Shown: positions 34,152 through 43,405, counted from the first letter of the stretch. The stretch: DNA of 64,000 bases from Pseudomonadota bacterium (GCA_023418595.1 JAEZZI010000018.1:62001-126000); one strand, 5' to 3'. Program-made: numbers and translations. Notes: generated from the sequence alone by a model not told the origin.

Positions 34152-35207
34152 ATGGCCCGCCCCCGCCAGACCGTCACCATCCGCCACGTCGCCGCCGAAG
34201 CCGGGGTATCGCTCCAGACGGTATCACGGGTGATGAACGACGAACCGAATGTCCGTCAGGAGATGAAGGACAAGGTTCGCGCCGCGGTGAAGAAGCTGGG
34301 CTATGTCCCCAGCCTGGCCGCGCGCCGCCTGTCGGGATCGCGGTCGTACATGCTGCTGTCGTTCCACGACCGCGACCGCACGATCGAAGGGTGGCAGCTT
34401 GGCGAAGGGTCCGACTATATCGACCAGATGCTCTATGGCGGGATGCTCAAATGCGCCGAGCATGGCTATCGGTTGCTGATCGAACTGGTCGACACCCATG
34501 CCGAAAATGTCGAGCGGGAAATCGCCGCCGCGCTTGCCGCAGTGCGGCCCGACGGCGTGATCCTGACCCCGCCGCATTCGGACAATCCGGTGATTACCGC
34601 GCTGCTCGCCGAACTCGGCGTGCCGTTCGCGCGGATCGGGTCGGACGCCGATGGCGCAGGCTTTCCCATTCGCATGGACGACCAGGCGGCGGGCGAAGCG
34701 GCGACGCGCCACCTGATCGAACTCGGCCATCGCCGCATCGGGTTCATCACTGGCGATCCCGAATATCGCCTGAGCGAAGAGCGCGCCTCCGGTTACCGCG
34801 CGGCGATGGCGGAGGCGGGCATCGCGGCCGAGCCGGCCTGGGTCGCGGCAGGCGATTTCGGTTATGAATCCGGCGAACGCGCCGCATCGGAACTGCTGGC
34901 GCTGGCCGAACCGGTGACCGCGATCGTCGCGTCGAGCGAACAGATGGCGCTTGCCACGCTCCACGTCGCGCGCAAGCGAGGACTGAAGATTCCGCGCGAC
35001 CTGTCGATCGTCAGTTTCGACGACACGCCCGGTGCGCGGCATGCCATGCCGCCGCTCACCGCGATCAACCAGCCGATCGCCAAGATGGCCGAAAGCGCGG
35101 CGGACTTGCTGATCGCGGCATCCGCGGGGCAAGACGTCGATCGTGGCATCCGCATCCTGCCCTTCGGCCTTGTCGCCCGAGAATCGACCGCCCCGCATGG
35201 GGGCTGA
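34152..35207 (+). CDS. LacI family transcriptional regulator
   Basis: A 351-residue regulator. The N-terminal helix-turn-helix reads VTIRHVAAEAGVSLQTVSRVMN (split here by its hinge KVRAAVKKLGYVPSLAARRL), and a periplasmic-binding-protein-like sensor domain follows (PDGVILTPPHSDN, HRRIGFITGD, LSIVSFDDTPGARHAMPPLT, all typical of the LacI/GalR family). It probably binds a sugar-like inducer and represses the TonB receptor promoter at the GAACGTTC sites. GGAG precedes the ATG. The MFS start lies 11 bases inside the end of this gene. Confidence 0.93.
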   Translation: MARPRQTVTIRHVAAEAGVSLQTVSRVMNDEPNVRQEMKDKVRAAVKKLGYVPSLAARRLSGSRSYMLLSFHDRDRTIEGWQLGEGSDYIDQMLYGGMLKCAEHGYRLLIELVDTHAENVEREIAAALAAVRPDGVILTPPHSDNPVITALLAELGVPFARIGSDADGAGFPIRMDDQAAGEAATRHLIELGHRRIGFITGDPEYRLSEERASGYRAAMAEAGIAAEPAWVAAGDFGYESGERAASELLALAEPVTAIVASSEQMALATLHVARKRGLKIPRDLSIVSFDDTPGARHAMPPLTAINQPIAKMAESAADLLIAASAGQDVDRGIRILPFGLVARESTAPHGG

Positions 35208-36393
35208 GGGCGCGCCCCGCCCGGTCCGGTTCCTGCTCGTCTACGCGCTGGCCAATGCGGGCGGCGTCGCCGCCTTCCTGCCGCTGCTGACCCTGTTGCT
35301 GCCGATCCGGATCGAGGCGCTGGCGGGCGAGGACCGCATCGGCTGGCTGACCGTCGCGGCGATTGCGGGTGCGGTCGCGGCCAGCCTGTCGAACATCGGC
35401 TTCGGCATGTTGAGCGACCGCAGCGTCGCTCGCGGGCGCAGTCGCCGCAGGTGGATGACGGGCGGCCTGATCGCGACGCTCGCCAGCTACGTGCCGATCG
35501 CGCTTGCCACCACCCCGGCGATGCTGATCGCGGCGGTCATCGTCTATCAGATCGCGCTCAACGCATTGCTCTCGCCACTCTATGCGACGATGGCGGACGA
35601 GGTGCCCGATGCGCAAAAGGGCATGGTCGGCGGGATGCTGGCGCTCGCACAGCCGACCGCGTCGGCGCTGTCGGCGCTGCTGCTGGCGATCGCGTGGTTG
35701 TCGGGTGCGTGGCTGTTCGCCGCACTGTGCGCCGCGATTGCCGCGATGGTGCTGCCGCTGCTGCTGAGCCCTGCGATGCTGGTCCCGTCTGCCGCTCCGG
35801 CGGCGCATCGCGCGCATCAGGGCCGCCGCAACCTGGTCCTTGCCTGGGCATCGCGGCTGTTGGTGCAGCTGTCGGGCAATGTGCTGTTCTATTACCTGCT
35901 CTATTATTTCGCCGCGGTGGCCGATGCACCGTCGCAGCGGATGGCGCCGCAGGTCGCGCAACTCGTCACCTTCGCCTTTGCCGTCGCGGCCCCGCTGGCG
36001 GTGGTTGCAGGCCGCTGGTCCGATCAAAGCGCACGGCGCAAGCCGACGATCCTGGCGGCGGCGCTGGCGATGGCGGGGGGCCTGGCGATGATGGCGCTGG
36101 CCAGCGAATGGCATGTCGGGGCGGCGGGTTTCATCCTTTACGCTTGCGGAAACGCGTGCTTCCTGTCGCTGCACACCGCGCTGACGATGGAAGTGCTGCC
36201 CGCGCCTGCGCATCGCGGGCGCGACCTGGGGTTCATCAATCTCGCGAACACCCTGCCCGCGATCGCCGGGCCGCTCGTCACCTGGAGCCTGGTCTCGGGA
36301 CGGGATTTCAGCACCATCCTGATGCTGCTCGCCGCCGCCTGCGTCATCGCCGGCGCGGTGATCCTGCCGGTCGAGCGCCCCCGGCGGGCGTGA
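35197..36393 (+). CDS. MFS transporter of the TonB/halogenase locus
   Basis: A 398-residue, about 12-span protein. The MFS loop motif between spans 2 and 3 reads FGMLSDRSVARGRSRRR, and the second half repeats it as GRWSDQSARRKP. The ATG at 35197 overlaps the LacI gene by 11 bases, so the genes are coupled. By context it moves the imported compound from periplasm to cytoplasm. It resembles sugar-type MFS carriers, but specificity is not readable. Confidence 0.87.
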   Translation: MGAEGAPRPVRFLLVYALANAGGVAAFLPLLTLLLPIRIEALAGEDRIGWLTVAAIAGAVAASLSNIGFGMLSDRSVARGRSRRRWMTGGLIATLASYVPIALATTPAMLIAAVIVYQIALNALLSPLYATMADEVPDAQKGMVGGMLALAQPTASALSALLLAIAWLSGAWLFAALCAAIAAMVLPLLLSPAMLVPSAAPAAHRAHQGRRNLVLAWASRLLVQLSGNVLFYYLLYYFAAVADAPSQRMAPQVAQLVTFAFAVAAPLAVVAGRWSDQSARRKPTILAAALAMAGGLAMMALASEWHVGAAGFILYACGNACFLSLHTALTMEVLPAPAHRGRDLGFINLANTLPAIAGPLVTWSLVSGRDFSTILMLLAAACVIAGAVILPVERPRRA

Positions 36394-36467
36394 AGCCCAC
36401 AGAATCGGTTGCAAATCGACAGGGCTTTCGTTACCGGACCGCCTTTCCGCGATTAATTGCAGAACTG

Positions 36468-36490
36468 CCTGGCCAGTGTGGGCTGCCAGG
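36468..36490 (+). promoter_or_regulatory. Hairpin in the rpmI 5' leader
   Basis: CCTGGC and GCCAGG, with neighbouring complementary bases, form a stem about 35 bases ahead of the rpmI start. L20 controls its operon by binding the leader mRNA in several bacteria; this stem is a candidate for such a site. Confidence 0.35.
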
Positions 36491-36524
36491 GCCGTTCATA
36501 ATCGTCGAACACAAGGAGACGAAA

Positions 36525-36728
36525 ATGCCCAAGCTGAAGACCAAGAGCGGTGTGAAGAAGCGCTTCAAATTCACCGCGACGGGCAAGATCAAGCACGGCG
36601 TCGCTGGCAAGCGTCACCGCCTGATCAGCCACAACGCCAAATATATTCGCCAGAACCGCGGCACCAGCGTGCTGTCGGAATCCGATGCCGGTCATGTGCG
36701 CCTCTGGGCGCCCTACGGCCTGAAGTAA
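36525..36728 (+). CDS. rpmI: 50S ribosomal protein L35
   Basis: A 67-residue basic protein, MPKLKTKSGVKKRFKFTATG to RLWAPYGLK, with the L35 family pattern including GKIKHGVAGKRH. It is a component of the 50S subunit. AGGAG lies 6 bases before the ATG. rplT follows after 13 bases. No infC precedes it; the upstream gene is an MFS carrier. Confidence 0.98.
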   Translation: MPKLKTKSGVKKRFKFTATGKIKHGVAGKRHRLISHNAKYIRQNRGTSVLSESDAGHVRLWAPYGLK

Positions 36729-36741
36729 GAGGAGCCCCGAC

Positions 36742-37107
36742 ATGGCACGAGTTAAGCGTGGCACCACCACCAAGCTGAAGCACAAGCGGATTCTGGATCA
36801 GGCGAAGGGCTATCGCGGCCGTCGCAAGAACACGATCCGCATCGCGCGCCAGGCCGTCGAAAAGGCCGGCCAGTACGCCTATCGCGACCGCAAGGTGAAG
36901 AAGCGGACCTTCCGCGGCCTGTGGATCCAGCGCATCAACGCCGGCGTCCGCGCCGAAGGCCTGACCTATTCGCAGTTCATACACGGGCTGAAGCTCGCGG
37001 GCATCGAACTCGACCGCAAGGTTCTGGCCGACATCGCGATGCACGAAGGCGAAGCCTTTAGCGCCATCATCGCTCAGGCGAAGGCGGCACTGCCCCAGGC
37101 CGCCTAA
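36742..37107 (+). CDS. rplT: 50S ribosomal protein L20
   Basis: A 121-residue L20: MARVKRGTTTKLKHKRIL, then KGYRGRRKNTIRIARQAVEK, and FRGLWIQRINAGVRAEG. It binds 23S rRNA early in 50S assembly and often autoregulates the rpmI-rplT operon through the leader. A stem-loop with a short T-run at 37134-37164 separates it from pheS. Confidence 0.98.
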   Translation: MARVKRGTTTKLKHKRILDQAKGYRGRRKNTIRIARQAVEKAGQYAYRDRKVKKRTFRGLWIQRINAGVRAEGLTYSQFIHGLKLAGIELDRKVLADIAMHEGEAFSAIIAQAKAALPQAA

Positions 37108-37133
37108 GGCGACCTGACAGCGAGTGACATGAG

Positions 37134-37164
37134 GGGCGTCGGTGGGCAACCACCGGCGCCCTTT
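37134..37164 (+). terminator. Terminator/attenuator between rplT and pheS
   Basis: GGGCGTCGGTGG and CCACCGGCGCCC pair around a GCAA tetraloop, with one G-T pair, and TTT follows. It can end rplT transcription or attenuate pheST. No leader peptide rich in Phe codons is visible. Confidence 0.8.
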
Positions 37165-37217
37165 GCGTATCGGCCCCGCCCCGCTAGAGGCTGCGGCAAC
37201 CAGATTTTGAGGACCGA

Positions 37218-38294
37218 ATGACCCCCGATCTCGATCAACTTCAGGCCGACCTGCTCGCCTCCGTCGATGCGTCGGCGGGACTCGATGCGCTCGATTCGGT
37301 GCGCGTCCATGCGCTGGGCAAGCAGGGCGCCATCACCGGCCTGCTCAAATCGCTCGGCGCGATGAGTCCCGAGGAGCGCCAGACCACCGGCGCACGCATC
37401 CATGCGCTGCGCGAAGCGGTGACCGAGGCGATCGCGACGCGAAAGGCGTCGCTCGAGGCGTCCGCACTGGAAGCCAGGCTCGCGTCGGAGACGATCGACA
37501 TGACGCTGCCGGTGGACGGGGTCGCCGCCGGATCGGTTCATCCGGTCAGCCAGGTGATGGACGAACTCGCCGAAATCTTCGCCGATATGGGCTTCGCGGT
37601 GGCGACCGGGCCGGAGATCGAGGACGACTGGCATAATTTCACCGCGCTCAACATCCCGGCGACGCACCCGGCGCGGGCCATGCACGATACCTTCTATCTG
37701 GCGGGCGAACACGCGCGCCCGATGGTCCTGCGCACCCACACCTCGCCGGTGCAGATCCGCACCATGACTTCGCAAAAACCCCCGATCCGCATCATCGCGC
37801 CGGGCCGCGTCTATCGCAGCGACAGCGATGCGACCCACACGCCGATGTTCCACCAGATCGAGGGGCTGGTCATCGACAAGGGCATCACGCTCGGCCACCT
37901 CAAATGGACGCTCGAGACCTTCCTCAAGGCGTTTTTCGAGCGCGACGACATCGTCCTGCGCCTGCGCCCCAGCTATTTCCCCTTCACTGAACCCTCGGCA
38001 GAGGTCGATGTTGGTTACTCCGTCGTCAACGGAAAGCGCGTGATCGGCGGGGCCGAGGGCTGGATGGAGGTGCTGGGCAGCGGCATGGTCCATCCCAGGG
38101 TGATCGAAGCCTGCGGCCTCGACCCCAACGAGTGGCAGGGCTTCGCCTTCGGCACCGGGGTCGACCGGCTGGCGATGCTCAAATACGGGATGGACGATCT
38201 GCGCGCATTCTTCGACGGCGATCTGCGCTGGCTGAAGCATTACGGATTCTCCGCGCTCGACGTGCCCACGCTGTCGGGAGGAGTCGGCGCATGA
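37218..38294 (+). CDS. pheS: Phenylalanine-tRNA ligase alpha subunit
   Basis: A 358-residue class II synthetase subunit. An N-terminal coiled-coil (to about residue 85) binds tRNA. Motif 2 runs RIIAPGRVYRSDSDATHTPMFHQIEGLVID, and motif 3 is FGTGVDRLAMLKYGMDDLR. It charges tRNA-Phe as an alpha2beta2 enzyme with PheT. The pheT ATG overlaps its TGA (ATGA). Confidence 0.98.
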   Translation: MTPDLDQLQADLLASVDASAGLDALDSVRVHALGKQGAITGLLKSLGAMSPEERQTTGARIHALREAVTEAIATRKASLEASALEARLASETIDMTLPVDGVAAGSVHPVSQVMDELAEIFADMGFAVATGPEIEDDWHNFTALNIPATHPARAMHDTFYLAGEHARPMVLRTHTSPVQIRTMTSQKPPIRIIAPGRVYRSDSDATHTPMFHQIEGLVIDKGITLGHLKWTLETFLKAFFERDDIVLRLRPSYFPFTEPSAEVDVGYSVVNGKRVIGGAEGWMEVLGSGMVHPRVIEACGLDPNEWQGFAFGTGVDRLAMLKYGMDDLRAFFDGDLRWLKHYGFSALDVPTLSGGVGA

Positions 38295-40672
38295 AGTTCA
38301 CCCTTTCCTGGCTCCGCGAGCATCTCGATACCGACGCCACGCTCGACGCGATCGTCGAGGGGCTGACGCGCATCGGCCTTGAGGTCGAAGGCGTCGACAA
38401 CCCCGGCGAGAAGCTGGCCGCTTTCAAGGTCGCGAAGGTGCTGACCGCCGAACGTCACCCCCAGGCCGACAAGCTGCAGGTCCTGTCGGTCGATACCGGC
38501 GACGGCGTGCTTCAGGTCGTATGCGGCGCGCCCAATGCCCGCGCGGGGATGCTGGGCGTGCTTGGCCTGCCCGGTGCGACGGTGCCCGCAAACGGCATGG
38601 TGCTGAAGAAGGCGGCCATTCGCGGCGTCGAATCGAACGGCATGATGTGCTCCACGCGCGAGCTGGAACTGGGCGACGATCATGACGGCATCATCGAACT
38701 GCCCGCCGCCGCCGAAAGCGCGATCGGCCAGAGTTACGCCGATTATGCCGACCTCAACGATCCGGTCATTGACGTGTCGATCACTCCCAATCGCCAGGAC
38801 TGCATGGGCGTGCGCGGCATCGCGCGCGATCTCGCAGCGGCGGGACTGGGCACGCTGAGGCCGCTCGACGTCCCCACCATCGATGGCAAAGGCCCCGGCC
38901 CCGACGTACGCACCGACGACCCAGAGGGCTGCCCCGCTTTCTACGGCCAGTCGGTGTCCGGCGTCGTCAACGGCACCGCCCCCGACTGGATGACCCGCCG
39001 CTTGCTGGCGATCGGGCAAAAGCCGATTTCCGCGCTGGTCGACATTACCAATTATGTGATGATCGATCTGGGCCGCCCCTTGCACGTCTATGACCGCGCC
39101 AAGCTGTCGGGCGGGCTTGTCGCGCGTAAGGCGAAGGCGGGTGAGCAGGTGCTAGCGCTTAACGGCAAGACCTATACGCTGACCGACGCGATGACGGTCA
39201 TCGCCGACGACGCGCATGTCCACGATATCGGCGGGATCATGGGCGGCGAGGAGTCGGGCGTTCAGTCGGACACCACCGATGTCGTCATCGAATGCGCCTA
39301 TTTCACGCCCGGACATATCGCGCGCACCGGCCAGGCGCTGACGCTGACCAGCGATGCCCGCACGCGGTTCGAGCGCGGGGTCGATCCGGCGTTTCTGGAC
39401 GAAGGGCTTGCGATCGCGACGGGGCTGGTGTTGTCGATCTGCGGCGGCACGGCGAGCGGCGTCACCCGGTCGGGCGAACCGCCACTCAACCAGCGCAAGA
39501 TTTCCTACGATCCAACACGCGCCGATACGCTGGGCGGGCTGGCGATCCCGGCGGATCGTCAGAAGGCCATTCTCGAACGACTGGGCTTTGCGGTCGATGC
39601 GGACTGGACCGTCACCGTGCCAAGCTGGCGACGCGACGTCGAAGGCTCCGCCGATCTGGTCGAGGAAGTGATCCGCATCGAAGGTCTGGACAAGGTTCCC
39701 TCCGTCCCCCTCCCCCGCGCGCCCGGCGTCGCCACGCCGACCGCGACAACGGAACAGAAGCTGGAACGCCGGATGCGGCGCACCGCGGCGGCGCGCGGGC
39801 TGAACGAGGCGATCACCTGGAGCTTCATTTCGGAACGCGAAGCCGCAGCCTTTGGCGGCGGCGCGTGGACGCTCGCCAATCCGATCAGCGAGGACATGAA
39901 GGTGATGCGGCCGTCGCTGCTCCCCGGCCTGCTCTCGGCGGCGGCGCGCAACATGAAGCGCGGCGCGAGCAGCATTCGGCTGTTCGAACTCGGTCGCCGC
40001 TATCTGGCCGACGAGGAGCGCGCGACGCTGACCGTGCTGCTGGCGGGCGACGCGATCCCGCGCAGCTGGCAGTCGGGCAAGGCCAGGGCCTTCGACGCCT
40101 ATGCCGCCAAGGCAGAGGCGCTCGCCTTGCTGGAGGCGGCAGGCGCGCCGGTCGGCAATCTGCAAGTCATGGGGGAAGCAGGCGATGCCTGGCATCCCGG
40201 CCAGTCGGCGACGCTGCGGCTGGGGCCGAAGACCGTCATCGCCGCGGTCGGAATGGTGCATCCCAGCGTGGTCAAGGCGTTCGACCTGTTGGGTCCGGTC
40301 GCGGCAGTCGAACTCTATCTCGACGCGCTTCCGGCCAAGCGCAGCAAGGATCATGGCGGCGGCTTCATGCGCCCGGCCTATACGCCGCCGGCGTTGCAGG
40401 CGGTGACGCGCGACTTCGCCTTCCTGGTGCCGGGCGCATTGCCCGCGGGCGATCTGGTGCGCGCGGTCCGGGGCGCCGACAAAGCGGCGATCGTCGACGC
40501 GCGACTGTTCGATGTGTTCGAAGGCGCGGGCGTCGAGGAAGGGCAGAAGAGCCTGGCGGTCGAGGTGACGTTGCAGCCCGGCGACAAGAGCTTCACCGAT
40601 GCCGAATTGAAGGCGATCGCGGACAAGGTCGTCGCGGCGGCCGGGAAACTGGGCGCGGTGTTGCGCGGGTAA
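38291..40672 (+). CDS. pheT: Phenylalanine-tRNA ligase beta subunit
   Basis: A 793-residue protein with the expected order: an N-terminal tRNA-binding OB domain (KVLTAERHPQADKLQVLSVD), the editing B3/B4 domain, B5 with TPNRQD-like SITPNRQDCMG, the catalytic-like core (LANPISEDMKVMRPSLLPGLL) and a C-terminal ferredoxin-like anticodon-binding domain from about residue 695. The length is standard. A long GC-rich palindrome (40677-40776) follows and may end the operon. Confidence 0.97.
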   Translation: MKFTLSWLREHLDTDATLDAIVEGLTRIGLEVEGVDNPGEKLAAFKVAKVLTAERHPQADKLQVLSVDTGDGVLQVVCGAPNARAGMLGVLGLPGATVPANGMVLKKAAIRGVESNGMMCSTRELELGDDHDGIIELPAAAESAIGQSYADYADLNDPVIDVSITPNRQDCMGVRGIARDLAAAGLGTLRPLDVPTIDGKGPGPDVRTDDPEGCPAFYGQSVSGVVNGTAPDWMTRRLLAIGQKPISALVDITNYVMIDLGRPLHVYDRAKLSGGLVARKAKAGEQVLALNGKTYTLTDAMTVIADDAHVHDIGGIMGGEESGVQSDTTDVVIECAYFTPGHIARTGQALTLTSDARTRFERGVDPAFLDEGLAIATGLVLSICGGTASGVTRSGEPPLNQRKISYDPTRADTLGGLAIPADRQKAILERLGFAVDADWTVTVPSWRRDVEGSADLVEEVIRIEGLDKVPSVPLPRAPGVATPTATTEQKLERRMRRTAAARGLNEAITWSFISEREAAAFGGGAWTLANPISEDMKVMRPSLLPGLLSAAARNMKRGASSIRLFELGRRYLADEERATLTVLLAGDAIPRSWQSGKARAFDAYAAKAEALALLEAAGAPVGNLQVMGEAGDAWHPGQSATLRLGPKTVIAAVGMVHPSVVKAFDLLGPVAAVELYLDALPAKRSKDHGGGFMRPAYTPPALQAVTRDFAFLVPGALPAGDLVRAVRGADKAAIVDARLFDVFEGAGVEEGQKSLAVEVTLQPGDKSFTDAELKAIADKVVAAAGKLGAVLRG

Positions 40673-40676
40673 CTTC

Positions 40677-40776
40677 GCCCCTCCCCTTCAGGGGAGGGGC
40701 CGGGGGTGGGGCCTGTCCGCAGGCCGGGCGTTTGCGGCGCTGCCCCACCCCAACCCCTCCCCTGAAGGGGAGGGGC
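40677..40776. repeat. Long GC-rich extragenic palindrome after pheT
   Basis: GCCCCTCCCCTTCAGGGGAGG near the left end pairs with CCTCCCCTGAAGGGGAGGGGC at the right; GGGGTGGGGC/GCCCCACCCC extends the stem. Both arms are also internally palindromic. It is a typical dispersed element of high-GC proteobacteria. Confidence 0.8.
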
Positions 40777-40795
40777 TTGAGCGAGGGAGACACAG

Positions 40796-41542
40796 ATGCC
40801 GACCGTTCTAATCACCGGAGCCACCGCCGGAATCGGCGAAGCCGCCGCGCGCGAATTCGTCGGGGCGGGATGGCAGGTCGTCGGCACCGGACGGCGCGCG
40901 GAGCGGCTGGATGCGCTCAAGGCCGAACTCGGTGGCGCCTTTCACGCGGCCGTGTTCGATGTCACCGACGAGACTGCACGCGATGCTGCCCTCGACGCCC
41001 TCCCCGCCGACTTCGCGCGGATCGACTGCCTCATCAACAATGCCGGTCTCGCCCGCGGCACCTCGCCCGCGCAAGGATCGCAACTCGACGACTGGCGCGT
41101 CATGATCGACACCAACGTCACCGCGCTCGTCGCGCTCACCCACAAGCTGCTGCCCGGCCTGATCGAGCGCAAGGGCGCGATCATCAACCTGTCCTCGGTT
41201 GCCGCGACCTATCCGTACACCGGCGGCAATGTCTATGGCGGGACCAAGGCGTTCGTGCGTCAATTCTCGCTTGGCCTGCGCAGCGATCTGCACGGCACCG
41301 GAGTCCGCGTCACCTCGATCGAACCGGGCATGGTGGAAACCGAATTCACCCTGGTTCGCACGGGCGGCAACCAGGCGGCGTCCGACAAGCTCTATGGCGG
41401 CGCCAATCCGATGACGGCTGAGGATATTGCCGAAACCCTGCTATGGGTCGCGACGCTGCCGCCGCACCTCAACATCAACACGCTCGAACTGATGCCCGTT
41501 TCGCAGTCCTTTGCCGGGTTTCAGGTCGCGCGCGAAGGTTGA
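40796..41542 (+). CDS. SDR family NAD(P)-dependent oxidoreductase (YdfG-like)
   Basis: A 248-residue short-chain dehydrogenase. The cofactor motif is TGATAGIGEAAAREF (residues 7-21); TGRRAERL suggests NADP preference by the Arg pair; NNAGLARG is present; and the catalytic Ser...YGGTK reads NLSSVAATYPYTGGNVYGGTKAF. It resembles YdfG/serine dehydrogenase. The substrate is not predictable. It sits just after the long palindrome, with GAGGGAGA before the ATG. Confidence 0.92.
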   Translation: MPTVLITGATAGIGEAAAREFVGAGWQVVGTGRRAERLDALKAELGGAFHAAVFDVTDETARDAALDALPADFARIDCLINNAGLARGTSPAQGSQLDDWRVMIDTNVTALVALTHKLLPGLIERKGAIINLSSVAATYPYTGGNVYGGTKAFVRQFSLGLRSDLHGTGVRVTSIEPGMVETEFTLVRTGGNQAASDKLYGGANPMTAEDIAETLLWVATLPPHLNINTLELMPVSQSFAGFQVAREG

Positions 41543-41563
41543 AGGCCGAGCCTTGCCCCTCAC

Positions 41564-41681
41564 CCTCATTCCCGCGTAGGCGGGAAACGAAGTTCGGCGT
41601 AAGCCAATCCATATTCTTACGACTTTCCGATTCCTTCGATACGGCATGGGTTATGGATCCCCGCCTTCGCGGGGATGACGA
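41564..41681. repeat. REP-type palindrome pair ahead of prfC
   Basis: TCATTCCCGCGTAGGCGGGAA on the left and GGATCCCCGCCTTCGCGGGGATGACG on the right are diverged inverted copies separated by about 70 bases. The right copy ends about 15 bases before the prfC start. Confidence 0.65.
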
Positions 41682-41694
41682 CCAAAGGCATTCG

Positions 41695-43266
41695 ATGACC
41701 ACCCCCCAAGACCGCCGCACCTTCGCGATCATCTCGCACCCCGACGCGGGCAAGACCACGCTCACCGAAAAGCTCTTGCTGTTCGGCGGCGCGATCCATC
41801 TCGCCGGTGAGGTAAAGGCGCGCGGGGCAGCGCGGCGCGCCCGATCCGACTGGATGAAGATCGAGCAGCAGCGCGGGATTTCGGTGACCAGCTCGGTGAT
41901 GACGTTCGAGCGTGACGGCATCACCTTCAACCTGCTCGACACGCCGGGGCACGAGGATTTCTCCGAGGACACCTATCGCACGCTGACCGCCGTCGACAGC
42001 GCCGTCATGGTGATCGACGTCGCCAAGGGGATCGAGAGCCAGACGCGCAAGCTGTTCGAGGTGTGCCGCCTGCGCTCGGTGCCGATCATCACCTTCGTCA
42101 ACAAGGTCGATCGCGAAGGCCGCGAGGTGTTCGAGACGCTGGACGAGATCGCCGACCTGCTCGCGCTCGACGTCACGCCGATGACCTTTCCGGTCGGCAT
42201 GGGCGGGCAGTTCGAGGGCATCTACGACCTGGTCGGCAATCGCCTGCTGCTGCCAGAGGGGCCGAGCCGCGAATTTCAGGGCAAGGTGGTAAAGGTATCG
42301 GGGCTCGACGACCCGAAACTCGACGAGTTGCTCTCCGAACAGGGCTTGGCCAAGCTGCGCGAGGATGCCGAACTGGCGATGGCGGGCTATGCCGAATTCG
42401 ATGCGGAGGCGTATCGCAACGGCGACCTGACGCCGGTCTATTTCGGGTCGGCATTGAAGGAGTTTGGCGTCGATACGCTGATCGCCGCGCTTGCCGAACA
42501 CGCCCCTTCCCCGCGTCCCCAGCCCGCCGAGCCTGCCCCCGTCGAGCCGTCGAACGAAGAAGTCACCGGCTTCATCTTCAAGGTGCAGGCGAACATGGAC
42601 CCCAACCACCGCGACCGCATCGCGTTCATGCGACTGGTGTCGGGCACCTTCAAACGCGGGATGAAGCTGACGCCGACCGGCCACGGCAAGCCGATCGCGG
42701 TGCATTCGCCGATCCTGTTCTTCGCGCGCGAACGCGAACTGGCGGACGAGGCGTTTCCGGGCGACATCATCGGCATCCCCAACCACGGCACTTTGCGCGT
42801 CGGCGATACGCTGTCCGAACGCGCCGATGTGCGCTTCACCGGCCTCCCCAATTTCGCGCCCGAAATCCTGCGCCGCGTCGCGCTGAAAGACCCGACCAAG
42901 ACCAAGCAGCTCCGCAAGGCGCTGGACGACATGGCAGAGGAGGGCGTGACCCAGGTTTTCTACCCCGAGATCGGGTCGAACTGGATCGTCGGCGTGGTCG
43001 GTCAGTTGCAGCTCGAAGTGCTGATTTCCCGGCTGGAGGCCGAATACAAGGTCGCGGCGGGGCTGGAGATGGCACCGTTCGAAACCGCGCGCTGGATCTC
43101 AAGCGAAGACCCCGTCGACCTCAAGGCGTTCATGGACATCAACCGCAGCGCGATGGCCACCGATCGCGACGGCAACCCGGTGTTCCTGGCGAAGTCGGCG
43201 TGGGAAGTCGGCTACATTGCCGATCGCTATCCCAAGGTGAAGTTCGCGGCGACTAGGGAACGGTAA
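41695..43266 (+). CDS. prfC: Peptide chain release factor 3
   Basis: A 523-residue translational GTPase. G1 is HPDAGKTTLTE, G3 is DTPGHED, G4 is NKVDREG, and RF3-specific domains follow (EEVTGFIFKVQANMDPNHRDRIAFMR, then PNFAPEILRRV). It recycles RF1/RF2 from the ribosome. ATG at 41695 is used because the open frame upstream is a REP repeat, not coding. The ribosome-binding site is only AAAGG, just after that repeat. Confidence 0.96.
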   Translation: MTTPQDRRTFAIISHPDAGKTTLTEKLLLFGGAIHLAGEVKARGAARRARSDWMKIEQQRGISVTSSVMTFERDGITFNLLDTPGHEDFSEDTYRTLTAVDSAVMVIDVAKGIESQTRKLFEVCRLRSVPIITFVNKVDREGREVFETLDEIADLLALDVTPMTFPVGMGGQFEGIYDLVGNRLLLPEGPSREFQGKVVKVSGLDDPKLDELLSEQGLAKLREDAELAMAGYAEFDAEAYRNGDLTPVYFGSALKEFGVDTLIAALAEHAPSPRPQPAEPAPVEPSNEEVTGFIFKVQANMDPNHRDRIAFMRLVSGTFKRGMKLTPTGHGKPIAVHSPILFFARERELADEAFPGDIIGIPNHGTLRVGDTLSERADVRFTGLPNFAPEILRRVALKDPTKTKQLRKALDDMAEEGVTQVFYPEIGSNWIVGVVGQLQLEVLISRLEAEYKVAAGLEMAPFETARWISSEDPVDLKAFMDINRSAMATDRDGNPVFLAKSAWEVGYIADRYPKVKFAATRER

Positions 43267-43324
43267 ACCAGCACCCACACGCTTTTCGTGATGTTGAGGG
43301 GGTTACTTGGAACCACCTCAAATC

Positions 43325-43397
43325 CGTCATTCCCGCGAAGGCGGGAATCCATAACCGCTGACATAGATTATGGATTCCCGCCTTCGCGGGAATGACG
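43325..43397. repeat. Near-perfect REP palindrome after prfC
   Basis: CGTCATTCCCGCGAAGGCGG faces CCGCCTTCGCGGGAATGACG, with GAATCCATAA/TTATGGATTC extending the stem. It lies between the convergent prfC and MFS genes. Confidence 0.85.
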
Positions 43398-43405
43398 GGC
43401 AATGA

